The notes: generated by a model from the letters alone, not told the origin. DNA of 64,000 bases from Colwellia psychrerythraea 34H (GCF_000012325.1 NC_003910.7:3100001-3164000), one strand, 5' to 3'; shown: positions 16,997 to 27,655, counted from the stretch's first letter. Numbers and translations: made by a program.

Positions 16997-18805
16997 CTAA
17001 GATTGCTGTAGCTGCCACATTTTACTGTATTGACCTTCAAGTTCGAGTAATTGTTGATGATTACCCTGCTCAACTATTTCACCATGATTCATGACAATAA
17101 TATTGTCACTATCAATGATGGTTGATAGGCGATGTGCGATGACAAGGCTGGTTCTACTTTTAGTCACTTCATTTATTGCGGTTAAGATAGCTTGTTCTGA
17201 ATGACTATCAAGTGAGGAGGTTGCCTCATCAAACACCAAGACTTGTGGATTCTTTAAGATTGTACGGGCAATGGCAACTCGTTGTTTTTCACCACCTGAT
17301 AGTTTTAATCCTCGCTCTCCCACTACTGTTTCTAACCCATCAGGCAAACTGCTAATAAATTCAGATAAATGTGCTAGTTCAATGGCTTTTAATACTTCAT
17401 CTTCGCTGGCTGTTGGACAACCGTACTGTACATTATTAAATAAAGTGTCGTTAAAAAGCACAGTATCTTGCGGTACAATACCAATATGGCTACGTAGTGA
17501 TTGTTGACTCACTTGACTGATATCTTGCCCGTTAATCTGAATGTTGCCAGAGTCAACATCGTAAAAACGAAATAACAATTTTACTAAGGTTGACTTACCT
17601 GAGCCACTTTGACCAACAACAGCAACTTTTTCACCTGCATTAACTTTAAAAGAAATCCCTTTAATGATAGGTCGCTTGGCATTATAGGCAAAGGCAATGT
17701 TATTGAAAACTATACTCGCTTCAGTAACCGAACTATCACCCTGCTCTGCCAAATTTAACATTGCAGCGTCAGGAACATCTTGTACCTTAGGTGCTTTAGC
17801 TAATAAACCAAATAAGTTTTCAATATTTGCCAGCGAGCCCTTTATCTCGCGATAAACAAAGCCTAAAAAATTAAGTGGCATAAATAACTGCATCATAAAG
17901 GCATTTATCAGAACAAAGTCTCCAAGGGTCATAACATCTGCAGCAACATCACTAGCTGCAAGCGCCAGCATGGCAGTCATAGCTGCGGCTATAATGAGTG
18001 CTTGGCCACCGTTTAGAGCAAATAAAGATAAACGGTTTTTAATTTTTGCCTGTTCCCACGTTGACAACTGTTGATCATAAGCTTGCGCTTCAAATTCTTC
18101 ATTGGTGAAATACTTCACCGTTTCGTAATTTAGTAAACTATCAATAGCACGAGTATTACTTGATGAGTCTGCTATGTTGGCTGCACGGACATAGCGAGTT
18201 CGTAACTCAGTGGCAAAAACTGAATAAGCAATATAGGCAATAATTGAGGAAAGCGTTATAACCGCATACCATATGCCGTATTTCACAAATAAAATAGTCA
18301 CCACCATCACTATTTCAAGCAAGGTGGGTACAATGTTAAAGACCATAAAGCGCATTAAAAAATTGATGCCCGAAGTGCCTCGGTCTATATCACGAGATAA
18401 TCCTCCCGTTTGTCTATTCAGGTGAAAATCTAAATCAAGGGAATGCAAATGACGAAAAACTTTTAAACCAATGCGCCTTATAGCTCTTTCAGTAACTCGG
18501 CCAAATAGCGTATCTCTGATTTCAGCAAAAACTACGATGGATAACCGCACTAAACCATAAGCGGCCACTAAACCTAAAGGAACAATAATTAAAGCGGAAT
18601 CAGTACCTGTACTATTAGCGTCTAATGTATCAACGATATCTTTTAATATGAAAGGTAGGTAAACACTGGCTATTTTAGTAAAAACTAAACATGACATAGC
18701 AAACGCAATACGTTTTTTATATTCGAATAGGTAAGGTAAAATAAGTTTGAATGCTTGCCAGTTGATGGAACTGACTTCTTGGTCGGGATAACTAGAGCGG
18801 CGCAT
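16997..18805 (-). CDS. ABC exporter, ATM1/heavy-metal tolerance type
   Basis: A 602-residue half-transporter that would act as a homodimer in the inner membrane. Residues 30-330 are the six-helix ABC membrane domain, with the ATM1-like RDTLFGRVTERAIRRIGLKVFRHLHSL. The nucleotide-binding domain has Walker A GQSGSGKST (about 395), signature LSGGEKQR (about 500), Walker B VLVFDEATSSLD and the His switch in VIAHRLSTI. Family members export glutathione conjugates or sulfur-containing species linked to Fe-S supply and metal tolerance. Substrate here is inferred from the family only. Confidence 0.9.
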   Translation of the reverse strand: MRRSSYPDQEVSSINWQAFKLILPYLFEYKKRIAFAMSCLVFTKIASVYLPFILKDIVDTLDANSTGTDSALIIVPLGLVAAYGLVRLSIVVFAEIRDTLFGRVTERAIRRIGLKVFRHLHSLDLDFHLNRQTGGLSRDIDRGTSGINFLMRFMVFNIVPTLLEIVMVVTILFVKYGIWYAVITLSSIIAYIAYSVFATELRTRYVRAANIADSSSNTRAIDSLLNYETVKYFTNEEFEAQAYDQQLSTWEQAKIKNRLSLFALNGGQALIIAAAMTAMLALAASDVAADVMTLGDFVLINAFMMQLFMPLNFLGFVYREIKGSLANIENLFGLLAKAPKVQDVPDAAMLNLAEQGDSSVTEASIVFNNIAFAYNAKRPIIKGISFKVNAGEKVAVVGQSGSGKSTLVKLLFRFYDVDSGNIQINGQDISQVSQQSLRSHIGIVPQDTVLFNDTLFNNVQYGCPTASEDEVLKAIELAHLSEFISSLPDGLETVVGERGLKLSGGEKQRVAIARTILKNPQVLVFDEATSSLDSHSEQAILTAINEVTKSRTSLVIAHRLSTIIDSDNIIVMNHGEIVEQGNHQQLLELEGQYSKMWQLQQS

Positions 18806-18956
18806 GGCATTTCTTTAGCGGTAAAAACTTAATTTTAAATTAGAAAGTGAATTTAGCCTAATCATTAAGATAATTAGTTTACTTTAAAGCGTTAATTTTC
18901 CTTAAAATTCAATACGACCTCGTAATTATAATAAGTAAATTATTTTTTATAATAAA

Positions 18957-18990
18957 AATAAGCAGAATAACGGCCAAGTTATTCTGCTTA
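18957..18990 (-). terminator. Terminator after the phosphatase gene
   Basis: AAGCAGAATAAC and GTTATTCTGCTT pair perfectly; on the minus strand the stem is followed by a T-rich stretch. It lies 65 bp past the stop of the leftward gene at 19056. Confidence 0.75.
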
Positions 18991-19055
18991 TTCATTGGGT
19001 ATATACTTTATTAAGACTTACTTGAGGTACTTATTTCTGACTATAATATTGGGTA

Positions 19056-20771
19056 CTAATCCTTATCAAGTACTTTTTCAAGAATCTGCCCTTGGGCTCC
19101 TGATGGTGCTTTAATGCCGAGTACTGCTGATAACGTTACTGCGATATCGGTTGTACTCACTCGTCTATAGACCTTATCATCATCAATATTAAACCCTGCA
19201 AAAATTAGTGGCACAAAAGTATCGTACCCCCAAGGAGAGCCATGGGTCGCCGCAACAGTTAAGCCTTCCATATCGGCAACAAAACGATGGGCTTCAAGTA
19301 CAACATAAACATCGCCAGAACGGTTTTTACTGTGGTTATTAACTACTAAAGTGTGCAGATAATCTTGGGGAGTATTACCAGTTTCAATATCGCTGCTCGT
19401 TACAGCAAGCGCAACACCATCAAATTTTGAAACTTCCATAGCAACAGCTTTTTGAACTTGCTTTAACGACAGCTTACGTTCAGCAATTAAATCTCGGTCA
19501 AGGTATATGTAAGGATGAAAGTAGCTTTTAATTAACGCAGTATCAAAGCCAAACTGTTTCTTAAGGGCTTTCATACTTGGTGCTTTATCCCATTCTTTAG
19601 GAGCAACCACATCAGTTTTCATGCCTAATGACGATAAATATGCCGGTACTTCAGCAGCGCCATGATCGGCAGATAATACGATAAGGGTATTTTCTAAACC
19701 CACTTTTTTATCAATAAAGGTGAGTAAATTGGCTAACGTGCGGTCTAATCTCAGCATATTATCTTCAGCTTCTAAACTTGAAGGTCCAAAGATATGACTA
19801 ACATAATCTGTTGATGAGAAACTTACCGATAAATAGTCAGTAACTTCGTCCTGTCCTAGCTGTTCGTTATTAACCACTGCTTTAGCAAAATCTAACGTCA
19901 ACTCGTCCCCTGCAGGGCTTAAGGTTAGAAAAGTATTGAAATAAGCATTACTCATATCGCCGTATTGATGCGGAAAAGTTCGGCCAAAACCGGGGAATTT
20001 AGTTTCCCATGCTTGATCATCTTGTTTTGCAAATACATATTTAGCTTGAGGTTGGCTTAACTGCCACGGCTTCTGATGATATTTCTTAGTGGGTTTTGCT
20101 TCATTCCAATTTGTTACCCACTCAGGATATTTGTCATAATAATATTCACTGGTAACAAATTCTCCTGATTTTTTAGAGAACCAAAAGGCTTTACCCATAT
20201 GTCCTGCCATGGAGATAGCCCCTCGGTCTTTTACTGATACGCCAAAAACTTTAGCTTTACCATTTGAGGCAATCTTTAGCTCATCGCTAAAGGTAGAAAC
20301 TTGAATATTATTTGGGGAACGACCTGACGATTTTGCTGTGCGCTGTGTGGGATCAATTTCTGTTTTTTGATTAACCCCTGCATCTGCTGATAACAATGGG
20401 TAATTAGCATCTTCAACGTTATAGACTAAACGTTGTAATTTATCATCAAACCAGACATTACCTATCATGCCATGTACTGCTGGCAGTGCTCCGGTAGCAA
20501 GCGTTGCATGACCAACGATAGTTTCTGTATTAGCATGATTGTGATGAGCATCTTTATAAACTATGCCTTCATCGAGCAGATATCTAAAGCCGCCTTTTCC
20601 CATTTTATCTAGATAGGCGGTTGGCATATCCCCGCGGAGCTGATCAACGGTAATTTGTAAAATGAGTTTTGGTTTATCCGCTTGAGCTAATGCAACATTA
20701 CTGCCTAAAAGTGCTGCTGTGGACAATAAAAGTCCAAGATGAGTTTTATTTTTTGTCTTTACTGTTATCAT
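19056..20771 (-). CDS. PafA-like alkaline phosphatase / phosphodiesterase superfamily
   Basis: A 571-residue periplasmic enzyme with a Sec signal peptide (residues 1-29). It belongs to the alkaline phosphatase superfamily: QITVDQLRGDMPT near the N terminus carries a metal-binding Asp, NTETIVGHATLATGALPAVHG holds the predicted Thr nucleophile, SADHGAAEVPAY the second metal site and AATHGSPWGYDTFVPLIFAG the third. This is the PafA-type pattern (Thr nucleophile) rather than PhoA. It would release phosphate from organic esters. It shares the superfamily with the sulfatases encoded just to the right but is not close to them. Confidence 0.88.
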   Translation of the reverse strand: MITVKTKNKTHLGLLLSTAALLGSNVALAQADKPKLILQITVDQLRGDMPTAYLDKMGKGGFRYLLDEGIVYKDAHHNHANTETIVGHATLATGALPAVHGMIGNVWFDDKLQRLVYNVEDANYPLLSADAGVNQKTEIDPTQRTAKSSGRSPNNIQVSTFSDELKIASNGKAKVFGVSVKDRGAISMAGHMGKAFWFSKKSGEFVTSEYYYDKYPEWVTNWNEAKPTKKYHQKPWQLSQPQAKYVFAKQDDQAWETKFPGFGRTFPHQYGDMSNAYFNTFLTLSPAGDELTLDFAKAVVNNEQLGQDEVTDYLSVSFSSTDYVSHIFGPSSLEAEDNMLRLDRTLANLLTFIDKKVGLENTLIVLSADHGAAEVPAYLSSLGMKTDVVAPKEWDKAPSMKALKKQFGFDTALIKSYFHPYIYLDRDLIAERKLSLKQVQKAVAMEVSKFDGVALAVTSSDIETGNTPQDYLHTLVVNNHSKNRSGDVYVVLEAHRFVADMEGLTVAATHGSPWGYDTFVPLIFAGFNIDDDKVYRRVSTTDIAVTLSAVLGIKAPSGAQGQILEKVLDKD

Positions 20772-21060
20772 TTTTAATAATCCTTTATCGCCTATCAGTT
20801 AACAATTACAAAATTTTAGTCTAAACATTATGAGTAGATGAAAACCTAAGTTAGCATGTTACCCTATTGAATAATATGCAATTTCCGTAACACACAAAAT
20901 TCCATATTTTAAGTCACTTACAATGAATCACCACAAAGAGGATATCTCACATTACTAGGTTTCGACTCACGAGCACTTATTAAATCGCAAGAGTGTGTAT
21001 GGTGAACAAAATAAAAGTATGTCGTTCTCTACTAATGAGTAACAGATAACAGCTTATCTT

Positions 21061-22044
21061 TTAATTTTCTAGCTTAAGTCTTTTTAGTGTCGCAGAGGGT
21101 AACTCTTGAAAAAGTTGACGGTATTCACTTGCGAAACGACCTAATTCTATAAATCCCCAATCAAGTGCCACATCGACAATTTTATCTTTTTTACCGCGAT
21201 TAACTAATAAATCACGCCTGACACCATTTAATCGTAATAACCTCAAATAACGTATAGGCGTTACCCCTAAGTATTCTTTAAAACCGTATTGAAGATTTCG
21301 TTCACTTAATTTGGCTACTTTACACAGTTCAGGAATTGTTGGTATGTTCTGCCCATAATGGTGCAAGTAATCCATGACATGACGAACACCTTCACAACGC
21401 TTTGACTGGTTTACTCGTTTTTCAGTACAGGGTGTTGTGACTTTAAGAACATTATATGCCAGTCTTAAAATAGTATCATTTATCATACGTAATGAATTTT
21501 CGGTTTTTATAACCTCAGGCTTTGCTTTTATTACATTAATAATATTATTTACCCCTGTCGCATATTGAGTTAATGCAAGGGGATCTGTCAGGCAGGCTTT
21601 ACTAATTAGCCAATCATTTGGAATTTCTTGGCCCGTGAGCATGTGAATATCATGGGAAAATGTATCTCTATCAAAAACAGCGGCGATCACATTTAAATGA
21701 TTTTTAAAGTTGACATCCCAATCACCACCGGTGGCTTGGAGAATAGCGTTTTGTTCAATATGTTTACCACAAAAAGTTGTATCGTTTCTGTTTGAAAGCA
21801 ATGCAGCGAAAGGCACAAAGTTTTTCGCGGGCGTCGCCTCTATCAATGCGCCTACATTAAGATTTTCACGAAAGACCTGTAATTTCCCTAAATTGATCTC
21901 CAGGTAATCCCCTTGTAATTGCCCAGTATATAACTGGGTATAACGACGGTTCTTATTCTCTTGAAATAGGGCCAGCTCATCAATATCAGAGGTCGACATG
22001 CCTCTTATTTTTTTATCGCTGTGAATTGTTTTTTGAAGATCCAT
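21061..22044 (-). CDS. AraC-family transcriptional regulator
   Basis: A 327-residue regulator. The C-terminal AraC DNA-binding domain is at about residues 225-325, with two helix-turn-helices (KVAKLSERNLQYGFKEYLG and VDVALDWGFIELGRFASEYRQLF). The N-terminal 200 residues are the ligand-binding part and do not look like the sugar-binding cupin of AraC. It is divergent from the sulfatase genes that begin at 22407, with about 360 bp between, so it is the natural candidate to control them. Confidence 0.87.
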   Translation of the reverse strand: MDLQKTIHSDKKIRGMSTSDIDELALFQENKNRRYTQLYTGQLQGDYLEINLGKLQVFRENLNVGALIEATPAKNFVPFAALLSNRNDTTFCGKHIEQNAILQATGGDWDVNFKNHLNVIAAVFDRDTFSHDIHMLTGQEIPNDWLISKACLTDPLALTQYATGVNNIINVIKAKPEVIKTENSLRMINDTILRLAYNVLKVTTPCTEKRVNQSKRCEGVRHVMDYLHHYGQNIPTIPELCKVAKLSERNLQYGFKEYLGVTPIRYLRLLRLNGVRRDLLVNRGKKDKIVDVALDWGFIELGRFASEYRQLFQELPSATLKRLKLEN

Positions 22045-22406
22045 TGCTTATCAAAAGTCCTTTTTCTATAAACCATCTAGTTTATTTATCGCACTAACTA
22101 TAACTAAATCCTTTCGGAATTTGCATACTTAAATGTTAACCGAGTTAATATAATGTAGCAATAACAAAGCGACACTGCATTACTTGAACCTCGCTACAAC
22201 GCAATCAACGTAGATAAATCCACAGCTGAAGATAATCTCAGTCGATTATATAAACGCTACATTCTGAGTAATAATTAGCCTAAGTAAGTTTTTACGCTGA
22301 CGCTAAATTTGAGACTATAACCGACGTTTTCACTGGATACGTAAGATGCGTTACTGAGTTTTTCACCATAATAATTAGAATTTTGACTGTAACTAAAGGG
22401 AATACT
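22045..22406. other. Divergent intergenic region, AraC regulator / sulfatase
   Basis: It separates the leftward regulator from the first sulfatase. It should hold both promoters. No operator could be assigned by eye. Confidence 0.4.
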
Positions 22407-23975
22407 ATGGAAATGAATAATCGGCTTAAGAAGTTAGCACTAGGCATAGGTGTACTTGCCATCGCCACCAGTGCAGCAGCAACAACCAACAAAGCTAAGC
22501 CTAATGTACTAGCTATTTGGGGTGATGATATTGGTTATTACAATATCAGTGCTTATAACCAAGGCATGATGGGTTATCAAACACCAAATATCGACCGTAT
22601 TGCTGATGAAGGCGCTTTGTTTACCCATCATTATGCACAACAAAGTTGTACTGCTGGCCGTGCTTCTTTCATTTTAGGTCAAGAACCCTTCAGAACCGGT
22701 TTATTAACTATTGGTATGCCAGGTTCAACACACGGTATTCCCGATTGGACACCTACCATTGCTGATCTTCTAAAAGAAAAAGGTTACATGACTGCGCAAT
22801 TTGGTAAAAACCATTTAGGTGATCAAGATAAACACTTACCGACTAATCATGGTTTTGATGAGTTTTTTGGTAATTTATATCATTTGAATGCCGAAGAAGA
22901 GCCTGAAACTTATTATTATCCTAAAGATAAAGAATTTCATAAAAAATATGGTCCTCGCGGTGTTATCCATTCATTCGCTGATGGAAAAATAGAAAATACA
23001 GGTTCTATGACGCGTAAACGCATGGAAACAGCTGATGGAGAGTTTTTAGCGGGTACCTTGAAGTTTATTGATAAAGCGCATAAAGCCAAAAAGCCTTTCT
23101 TTATCTGGCATAGCTCAACTCGTATGCATGTATGGACACGTTTGCAAGAAAAGTATCGCGGTAAGTCAGGCGTAAGTTTAACGGCTGATGGTATGTTAGA
23201 ACATGATGATCAAGTGGGTATATTACTTGATAAATTAGACGATTTAAAAATTGCAGATAATACCATTGTTATTTATTCAACCGACAATGGTGCAGAAAAA
23301 TTTACTTGGCCTGATGGTGGTACATCACCATTTAGAGGCGAAAAAGGAACGACAACAGAAGGCGGTATGCGTGTTCCTCAACTCGTTCGCTGGCCTGGTA
23401 CAATCAAGGCAGGCAGTAAATTTAATAACATGATGTCACATGAAGATTGGATGCCAACACTATTAGCGGCAGCGGGTGAGCCAAACATAGTTAACAAGCT
23501 TAAAAAAGGTTACAAAGCTAACGGTAAAAAATGGAAAATTCATCCTGATGGTCATAACTTCTTACCTTTCTTTAAAGGCCAAGAAAAAGCATCTCCGCGC
23601 ACGAGTAAATTATATTTCAATGCTGCCGGTGATTTGAATGCTGTACGTTGGAATGAATGGAAAATTGCCTTTGCAGAAGAAGAAGGCGGAATTAGCACTG
23701 CATACCGTAAAGTCCCTGCATGGCCTACCATTACCAACTTACATGCAGATCCCTTTGAAACGGCTGCAAAAGAGTCAGGAATGTACTTACGTTGGTATGC
23801 GGATAACATGTGGTTATTTGTCCCGGCACAACAACAAGTTGCACAGTTCATGTCAACTATTGACAAATATCCTTTCCAAGAAGGTAGTAGTTTAAGTGCG
23901 AGTAATATTGGTTATAAAAGCATTAGAACACAGGCTGCACTAAAAAAAATACAACAACTAAGTCCTAACCGATAA
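22407..23975 (+). CDS. Periplasmic type I sulfatase, paralogue 1
   Basis: A 522-residue sulfatase. It would hydrolyse a sulfate ester in the periplasm after export (signal peptide residues 1-26, cleaved near SAAATT). The active-site CTAGR (about residue 75) fits the C-X-A-X-R signature whose Cys is oxidised to formylglycine. Metal ligands are visible in LAIWGDDIGYYN and YSTDNGAE. The start is the ATG at 22407 with AAAGGG upstream; an in-frame TTG at 22383 is rejected. It is the first of three tandem paralogues. The true substrate is unknown; marine relatives act on sulfated polysaccharides. Confidence 0.9.
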   Translation: MEMNNRLKKLALGIGVLAIATSAAATTNKAKPNVLAIWGDDIGYYNISAYNQGMMGYQTPNIDRIADEGALFTHHYAQQSCTAGRASFILGQEPFRTGLLTIGMPGSTHGIPDWTPTIADLLKEKGYMTAQFGKNHLGDQDKHLPTNHGFDEFFGNLYHLNAEEEPETYYYPKDKEFHKKYGPRGVIHSFADGKIENTGSMTRKRMETADGEFLAGTLKFIDKAHKAKKPFFIWHSSTRMHVWTRLQEKYRGKSGVSLTADGMLEHDDQVGILLDKLDDLKIADNTIVIYSTDNGAEKFTWPDGGTSPFRGEKGTTTEGGMRVPQLVRWPGTIKAGSKFNNMMSHEDWMPTLLAAAGEPNIVNKLKKGYKANGKKWKIHPDGHNFLPFFKGQEKASPRTSKLYFNAAGDLNAVRWNEWKIAFAEEEGGISTAYRKVPAWPTITNLHADPFETAAKESGMYLRWYADNMWLFVPAQQQVAQFMSTIDKYPFQEGSSLSASNIGYKSIRTQAALKKIQQLSPNR

Positions 23976-24009
23976 TTGCTGATTTCTTAACGTTCTGTCA
24001 GTAATGGCT

Positions 24010-24037
24010 AAAGCCCAATAATTATTGGGCTTTTTTA
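24010..24037 (+). terminator. Terminator after sulfatase 1
   Basis: AAAGCCCAATAATTATTGGGCTTTTTT: a near-perfect stem with a T run. It separates the first and second sulfatase genes, so each may have its own promoter. Confidence 0.82.
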
Positions 24038-24274
24038 TTTTCATTAACTTTTGTGATAATTAATCAAAAAACAACAAATATTCACATTACACCTATTATT
24101 AAATCAAGTGAACTAAATAACTAAATACTACGTATAAGTTACTGTTAAATTATTGCATTTATTATTAAATAACATCATATTAATAACGTATTTTTGGTAA
24201 TTTATACGGACATTGTTATTTTTGCAGATCAAAAGTAACCTGTTTCTTTGGTGAGCATAAGGAAGGAAGAAAAA

Positions 24275-25813
24275 ATGATTAAAAATAAACTAAAAATGTT
24301 GATGATGGGTGCAAGCTTGATAGCGACTGCATCCGCAACAGCAGCGGAAAAGCCAAATATTTTATTTTTCTGGGGCGATGATATAGGACGTACAAATATC
24401 AGTGCCTACAGCCACGGTATAATGGGTTTTAAAACACCTAACATCGATCGCATAGCTAAAGAAGGTATGATGTTCACCGATTATTATGCAGATCAAAGCT
24501 GTACCGCTGGTCGTTCAACGTTTATCACTGGACAATCAGGTTTACGTACCGGCATGACAAAAGTTGGCTTACCTGGCGCTAAAGAAGGCATTCAAGATAG
24601 AGATATTACTATTGCAGAAATGTTAAAAGCTAAGGGCTATACCACAGGTCAATTTGGTAAAAACCACTTAGGTGATAAAGATGAACATTTACCCTCTAAT
24701 CATGGTTTTGATGAATTTTTTGGTAACCTTTACCATTTAAATGCAGAGGAAGAGCCAGAAGACCCTGATTACCCTAAAGATCCTGCTTTTAAGAAAAAAT
24801 TTGGACCACGCGGTGTTATTCACTCTTATGCCGATGGTAAAATTGAAGATACCGGCCCTTTAACTAAAAAACGCATGGAAACAGCTGATGATGAATTTGT
24901 CGCTGCAGCCATGAAATTCGTTGATAAAGCAGTGAAAGCTAAAAAACCTTTCTTTGTTTGGGTTAATACTGCAGGCATGCACTTTAGAACACACATCAAT
25001 CCAAAACATGTGGGTCTTTCAGGTCAAGGGTTCTATAACGATGTGATGGTCGCTCACGATAATCATGTTGGCATGATGTTAGATCAACTTGATAAGTTAA
25101 AAGTTACTGACAGTACAATTGTCATGTACTCTACCGATAATGGCGTGCACTACAATACTTGGCCAGATGCCGGTATAACACCGTTTGATGGTGAAAAAAA
25201 CAGTGAAAAAGAAGGTGCTTATCGTGTTCCAATGATGGTGCGCTGGCCTGGTAAAATTAAAGCCGGTGAAGTTTCAAACGAAATGATGGCTCATTTAGAT
25301 TGGATGCCAACTTTAGCTGCCGCTGCAGGTGATACTAAACTCAAAGAAGACATGCTTAAAGGCAAACGTCGCTTTGGTAATAAGCAATCAAAAATTCATC
25401 TTGATGGCTATAATATGCTACCCCACCTTACGGGTAAAACAGAGAAAAGCCCACGCAACATTTATCATTATTTAAATGATGAAGGTTTCCCTGTTGCCAT
25501 TCGTATTGGTGATTGGAAAATGGTTTATGCAGAAAATCGTGGTAAAACCTTGGCCCTTTGGACAGAACCTTTCACTATGCTAAGAATGCCTAAAATCTTA
25601 AACTTACGTCGTGACCCGTGGAGTAAAGCTGAAGAAAACTCTAATTCTTACTACGATTGGATGATTGATAAAGCGCCGTATATCTATTTAGGTTTATCAG
25701 AAACAGCTAAGTTTTTATCAACCTTTAAAGACTATCCACCTAGCCAACCTACTGGCTCTTGGTCAGTTGAAGCGGTATATGATACTTTTTTGAAAAAATC
25801 TGAAGGTAAATAA
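24275..25813 (+). CDS. Periplasmic type I sulfatase, paralogue 2
   Basis: A 512-residue sulfatase with a signal peptide (residues 1-23, cleaved near ATAAE). It has CTAGR at the active site, a metal-binding FFWGDDIGRTN and STDNGVHYNTW. AAGGAAGG lies eight bases before the ATG at 24275; the in-frame GTG at 24248 is rejected. Much of the sequence is shared with paralogues 1 and 3, including GKNHLGDKDEHLPSNHGFDE. The HVWTR segment that is present in paralogues 1 and 3 is replaced by HFRTH here, next to the substrate pocket, so substrate preference may differ. Confidence 0.9.
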   Translation: MIKNKLKMLMMGASLIATASATAAEKPNILFFWGDDIGRTNISAYSHGIMGFKTPNIDRIAKEGMMFTDYYADQSCTAGRSTFITGQSGLRTGMTKVGLPGAKEGIQDRDITIAEMLKAKGYTTGQFGKNHLGDKDEHLPSNHGFDEFFGNLYHLNAEEEPEDPDYPKDPAFKKKFGPRGVIHSYADGKIEDTGPLTKKRMETADDEFVAAAMKFVDKAVKAKKPFFVWVNTAGMHFRTHINPKHVGLSGQGFYNDVMVAHDNHVGMMLDQLDKLKVTDSTIVMYSTDNGVHYNTWPDAGITPFDGEKNSEKEGAYRVPMMVRWPGKIKAGEVSNEMMAHLDWMPTLAAAAGDTKLKEDMLKGKRRFGNKQSKIHLDGYNMLPHLTGKTEKSPRNIYHYLNDEGFPVAIRIGDWKMVYAENRGKTLALWTEPFTMLRMPKILNLRRDPWSKAEENSNSYYDWMIDKAPYIYLGLSETAKFLSTFKDYPPSQPTGSWSVEAVYDTFLKKSEGK

Positions 25814-25830
25814 TACGCTATTTACCTATA

Positions 25831-25862
25831 CTTAAAAGCCCAATGTTTATTGGGCTTTTAAG
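25831..25862 (+). terminator. Hairpin after sulfatase 2
   Basis: CTTAAAAGCCCAAT and ATTGGGCTTTTAAG form a perfect 14-bp stem around a 4-base loop. The T tract is short but TTTT lies in the 3' arm. Confidence 0.7.
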
Positions 25863-26057
25863 TTTACTTTACATTACTGTTTAATTTTATAAAAAATGTA
25901 ATAAACAATAGTAAAAACAACTACTACGGCTACAAATTGACCTCTCATTAACAATAGATTTATCAAAAAATTTGTGTAATATTAGAAATGATACTAATTC
26001 GCATATTGCTCATTAACCGTTGAACAATATACTTATCCATTGTGAAAAGGAAAAGAA

Positions 26058-27566
26058 ATGGTAACTCAAAATAAGTTAAAGAAACTGGTTTTAGGTTTAA
26101 GTTTAATTGCTGCTTCTAGTGCAGCAATGGCAACAACCGATACCGCGAAACCTAATATTCTCGCCATCTGGGGCGATGATATCGGCCCATTTAACATCAG
26201 TGCATATAACCGCGGCATTATGGGTTATAAAACCCCTAATATTGACCGTATTGCTAATGAAGGCATTATTTTTACTGATTCCTATGGTGATCAAAGTTGT
26301 ACAGCGGGTCGCGCTGGTTTTATTACCGGACAACACCCTATGCGTACAGGTTTAACTAAAGTAGGTTTACCTGGTGCAAAAGAAGGGCTTAACAAAAAAG
26401 ATCCTACCATTGCCGAATTGCTTAAGCCCCATGGTTACATGACTGGCCAATTTGGTAAGAACCATTTAGGTGACCAAGATGAGCATTTACCGACTAACCA
26501 TGGTTTTGATGAGTTTTTTGGTAACCTTTATCACTTAAATGCAGAAGATGAACCAGAGCATCCTGATTACCCTAAAGACCCAGCCTTTAAAAAGCGTTTC
26601 GGTCCTCGTGGTGCTATCCATTCCTTTGCCGATGGTAAAATTACCGATACCGGCCCTGTGACTAAAAAACGTATGGAAACTATCGATGAAGAGTTTTTAG
26701 GCGCCGCACTTAAGTTTATCGATAAAGCTCACGCCGCTAAAAAACCATTTTTTGTCTGGTTCAACTCTACCCGTATGCATGTTTGGACACGCTTAAAGCC
26801 TGAGTCTGATGGCGTTACTGGCCAAGGTTTATATGCTGACGGCATGGTTGAACATGACGGTCATGTAGGTCAATTACTGGATAAAATTGATAAACTAGGT
26901 ATAGCTGAAAACACTATTATTATGTACACCACAGATAATGGCGCTGAATTAGCCTTATGGCCTGACGGTGGTTACACGCCATTTAGAGGTGAGAAAAACA
27001 CCAACTGGGAAGGCGGCTACCGTGTTCCTATGATGGTTAAATGGGCGGGTAAAATTAAGCCTAACCAAGTCTCTAATGAAATGATTTCATTAATCGATTG
27101 GATGCCAACTATATTAGCTGTTGCTGGTGATACAAACATCAAAAGTAAACTTAAGAAAGGCACGAACGTTGGTGGCACTAAATTCAAAGTGCATCTTGAT
27201 GGCTATAACTTTTTACCGCACTTCTTAGATACAACCAAAGAAGGTCCTCGTAAAGAGTTTATCTATTCTTCAGATACGGGTGACATTGTTGGATTACGAT
27301 ACGAAGATTATAAATTCGTTTTTAAAGAACAACGAGCACATGGTTTAGAAGTATGGCAAAACCCATGGACAACATTACGTGCACCTAAAATATTCAACTT
27401 AAGAATGGACCCTTATGAACGTATGGATCATGAGTCTGAAGGTTATGGTCAATGGTGGGCTGAACACATGTTTTTAATGGCCCCTGCTATGATGAAAGTT
27501 GCTCAATTTAAAGCAACGTTTAAAGAGTTTCCTCAGCGTCAAAAACCAGGAAGCTTCGTGCCATAA
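26058..27566 (+). CDS. Periplasmic type I sulfatase, paralogue 3
   Basis: A 502-residue sulfatase with a signal peptide (residues 1-25, cleaved near SSAAMATT). Active site CTAGR; metal-binding LAIWGDDIGPFN and TTDNGAELALWPDGG. AAAGGAAAAG precedes the ATG. It is closest in wording to paralogue 2 in the first half and to paralogue 1 around RMHVWTRL, so it has mixed similarity that could reflect recombination between copies. All three lack a lipobox and are expected to be soluble in the periplasm. Confidence 0.9.
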   Translation: MVTQNKLKKLVLGLSLIAASSAAMATTDTAKPNILAIWGDDIGPFNISAYNRGIMGYKTPNIDRIANEGIIFTDSYGDQSCTAGRAGFITGQHPMRTGLTKVGLPGAKEGLNKKDPTIAELLKPHGYMTGQFGKNHLGDQDEHLPTNHGFDEFFGNLYHLNAEDEPEHPDYPKDPAFKKRFGPRGAIHSFADGKITDTGPVTKKRMETIDEEFLGAALKFIDKAHAAKKPFFVWFNSTRMHVWTRLKPESDGVTGQGLYADGMVEHDGHVGQLLDKIDKLGIAENTIIMYTTDNGAELALWPDGGYTPFRGEKNTNWEGGYRVPMMVKWAGKIKPNQVSNEMISLIDWMPTILAVAGDTNIKSKLKKGTNVGGTKFKVHLDGYNFLPHFLDTTKEGPRKEFIYSSDTGDIVGLRYEDYKFVFKEQRAHGLEVWQNPWTTLRAPKIFNLRMDPYERMDHESEGYGQWWAEHMFLMAPAMMKVAQFKATFKEFPQRQKPGSFVP

Positions 27567-27624
27567 ACTTCATTAATAACTAAGTGATTTTATAACCACT
27601 TAATAATATTAATGTTGCAGAAAG

Positions 27625-27655
27625 CAAAGCCATCAACTGTTTTGATGGCTTTAAC
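27625..27655 (+). terminator. Terminator after sulfatase 3
   Basis: AAAGCCATCA (27626-27635) pairs with TGATGGCTTT (27643-27652), followed by AACTTTCTT. It marks the end of the sulfatase transcripts before the next gene. Confidence 0.6.
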
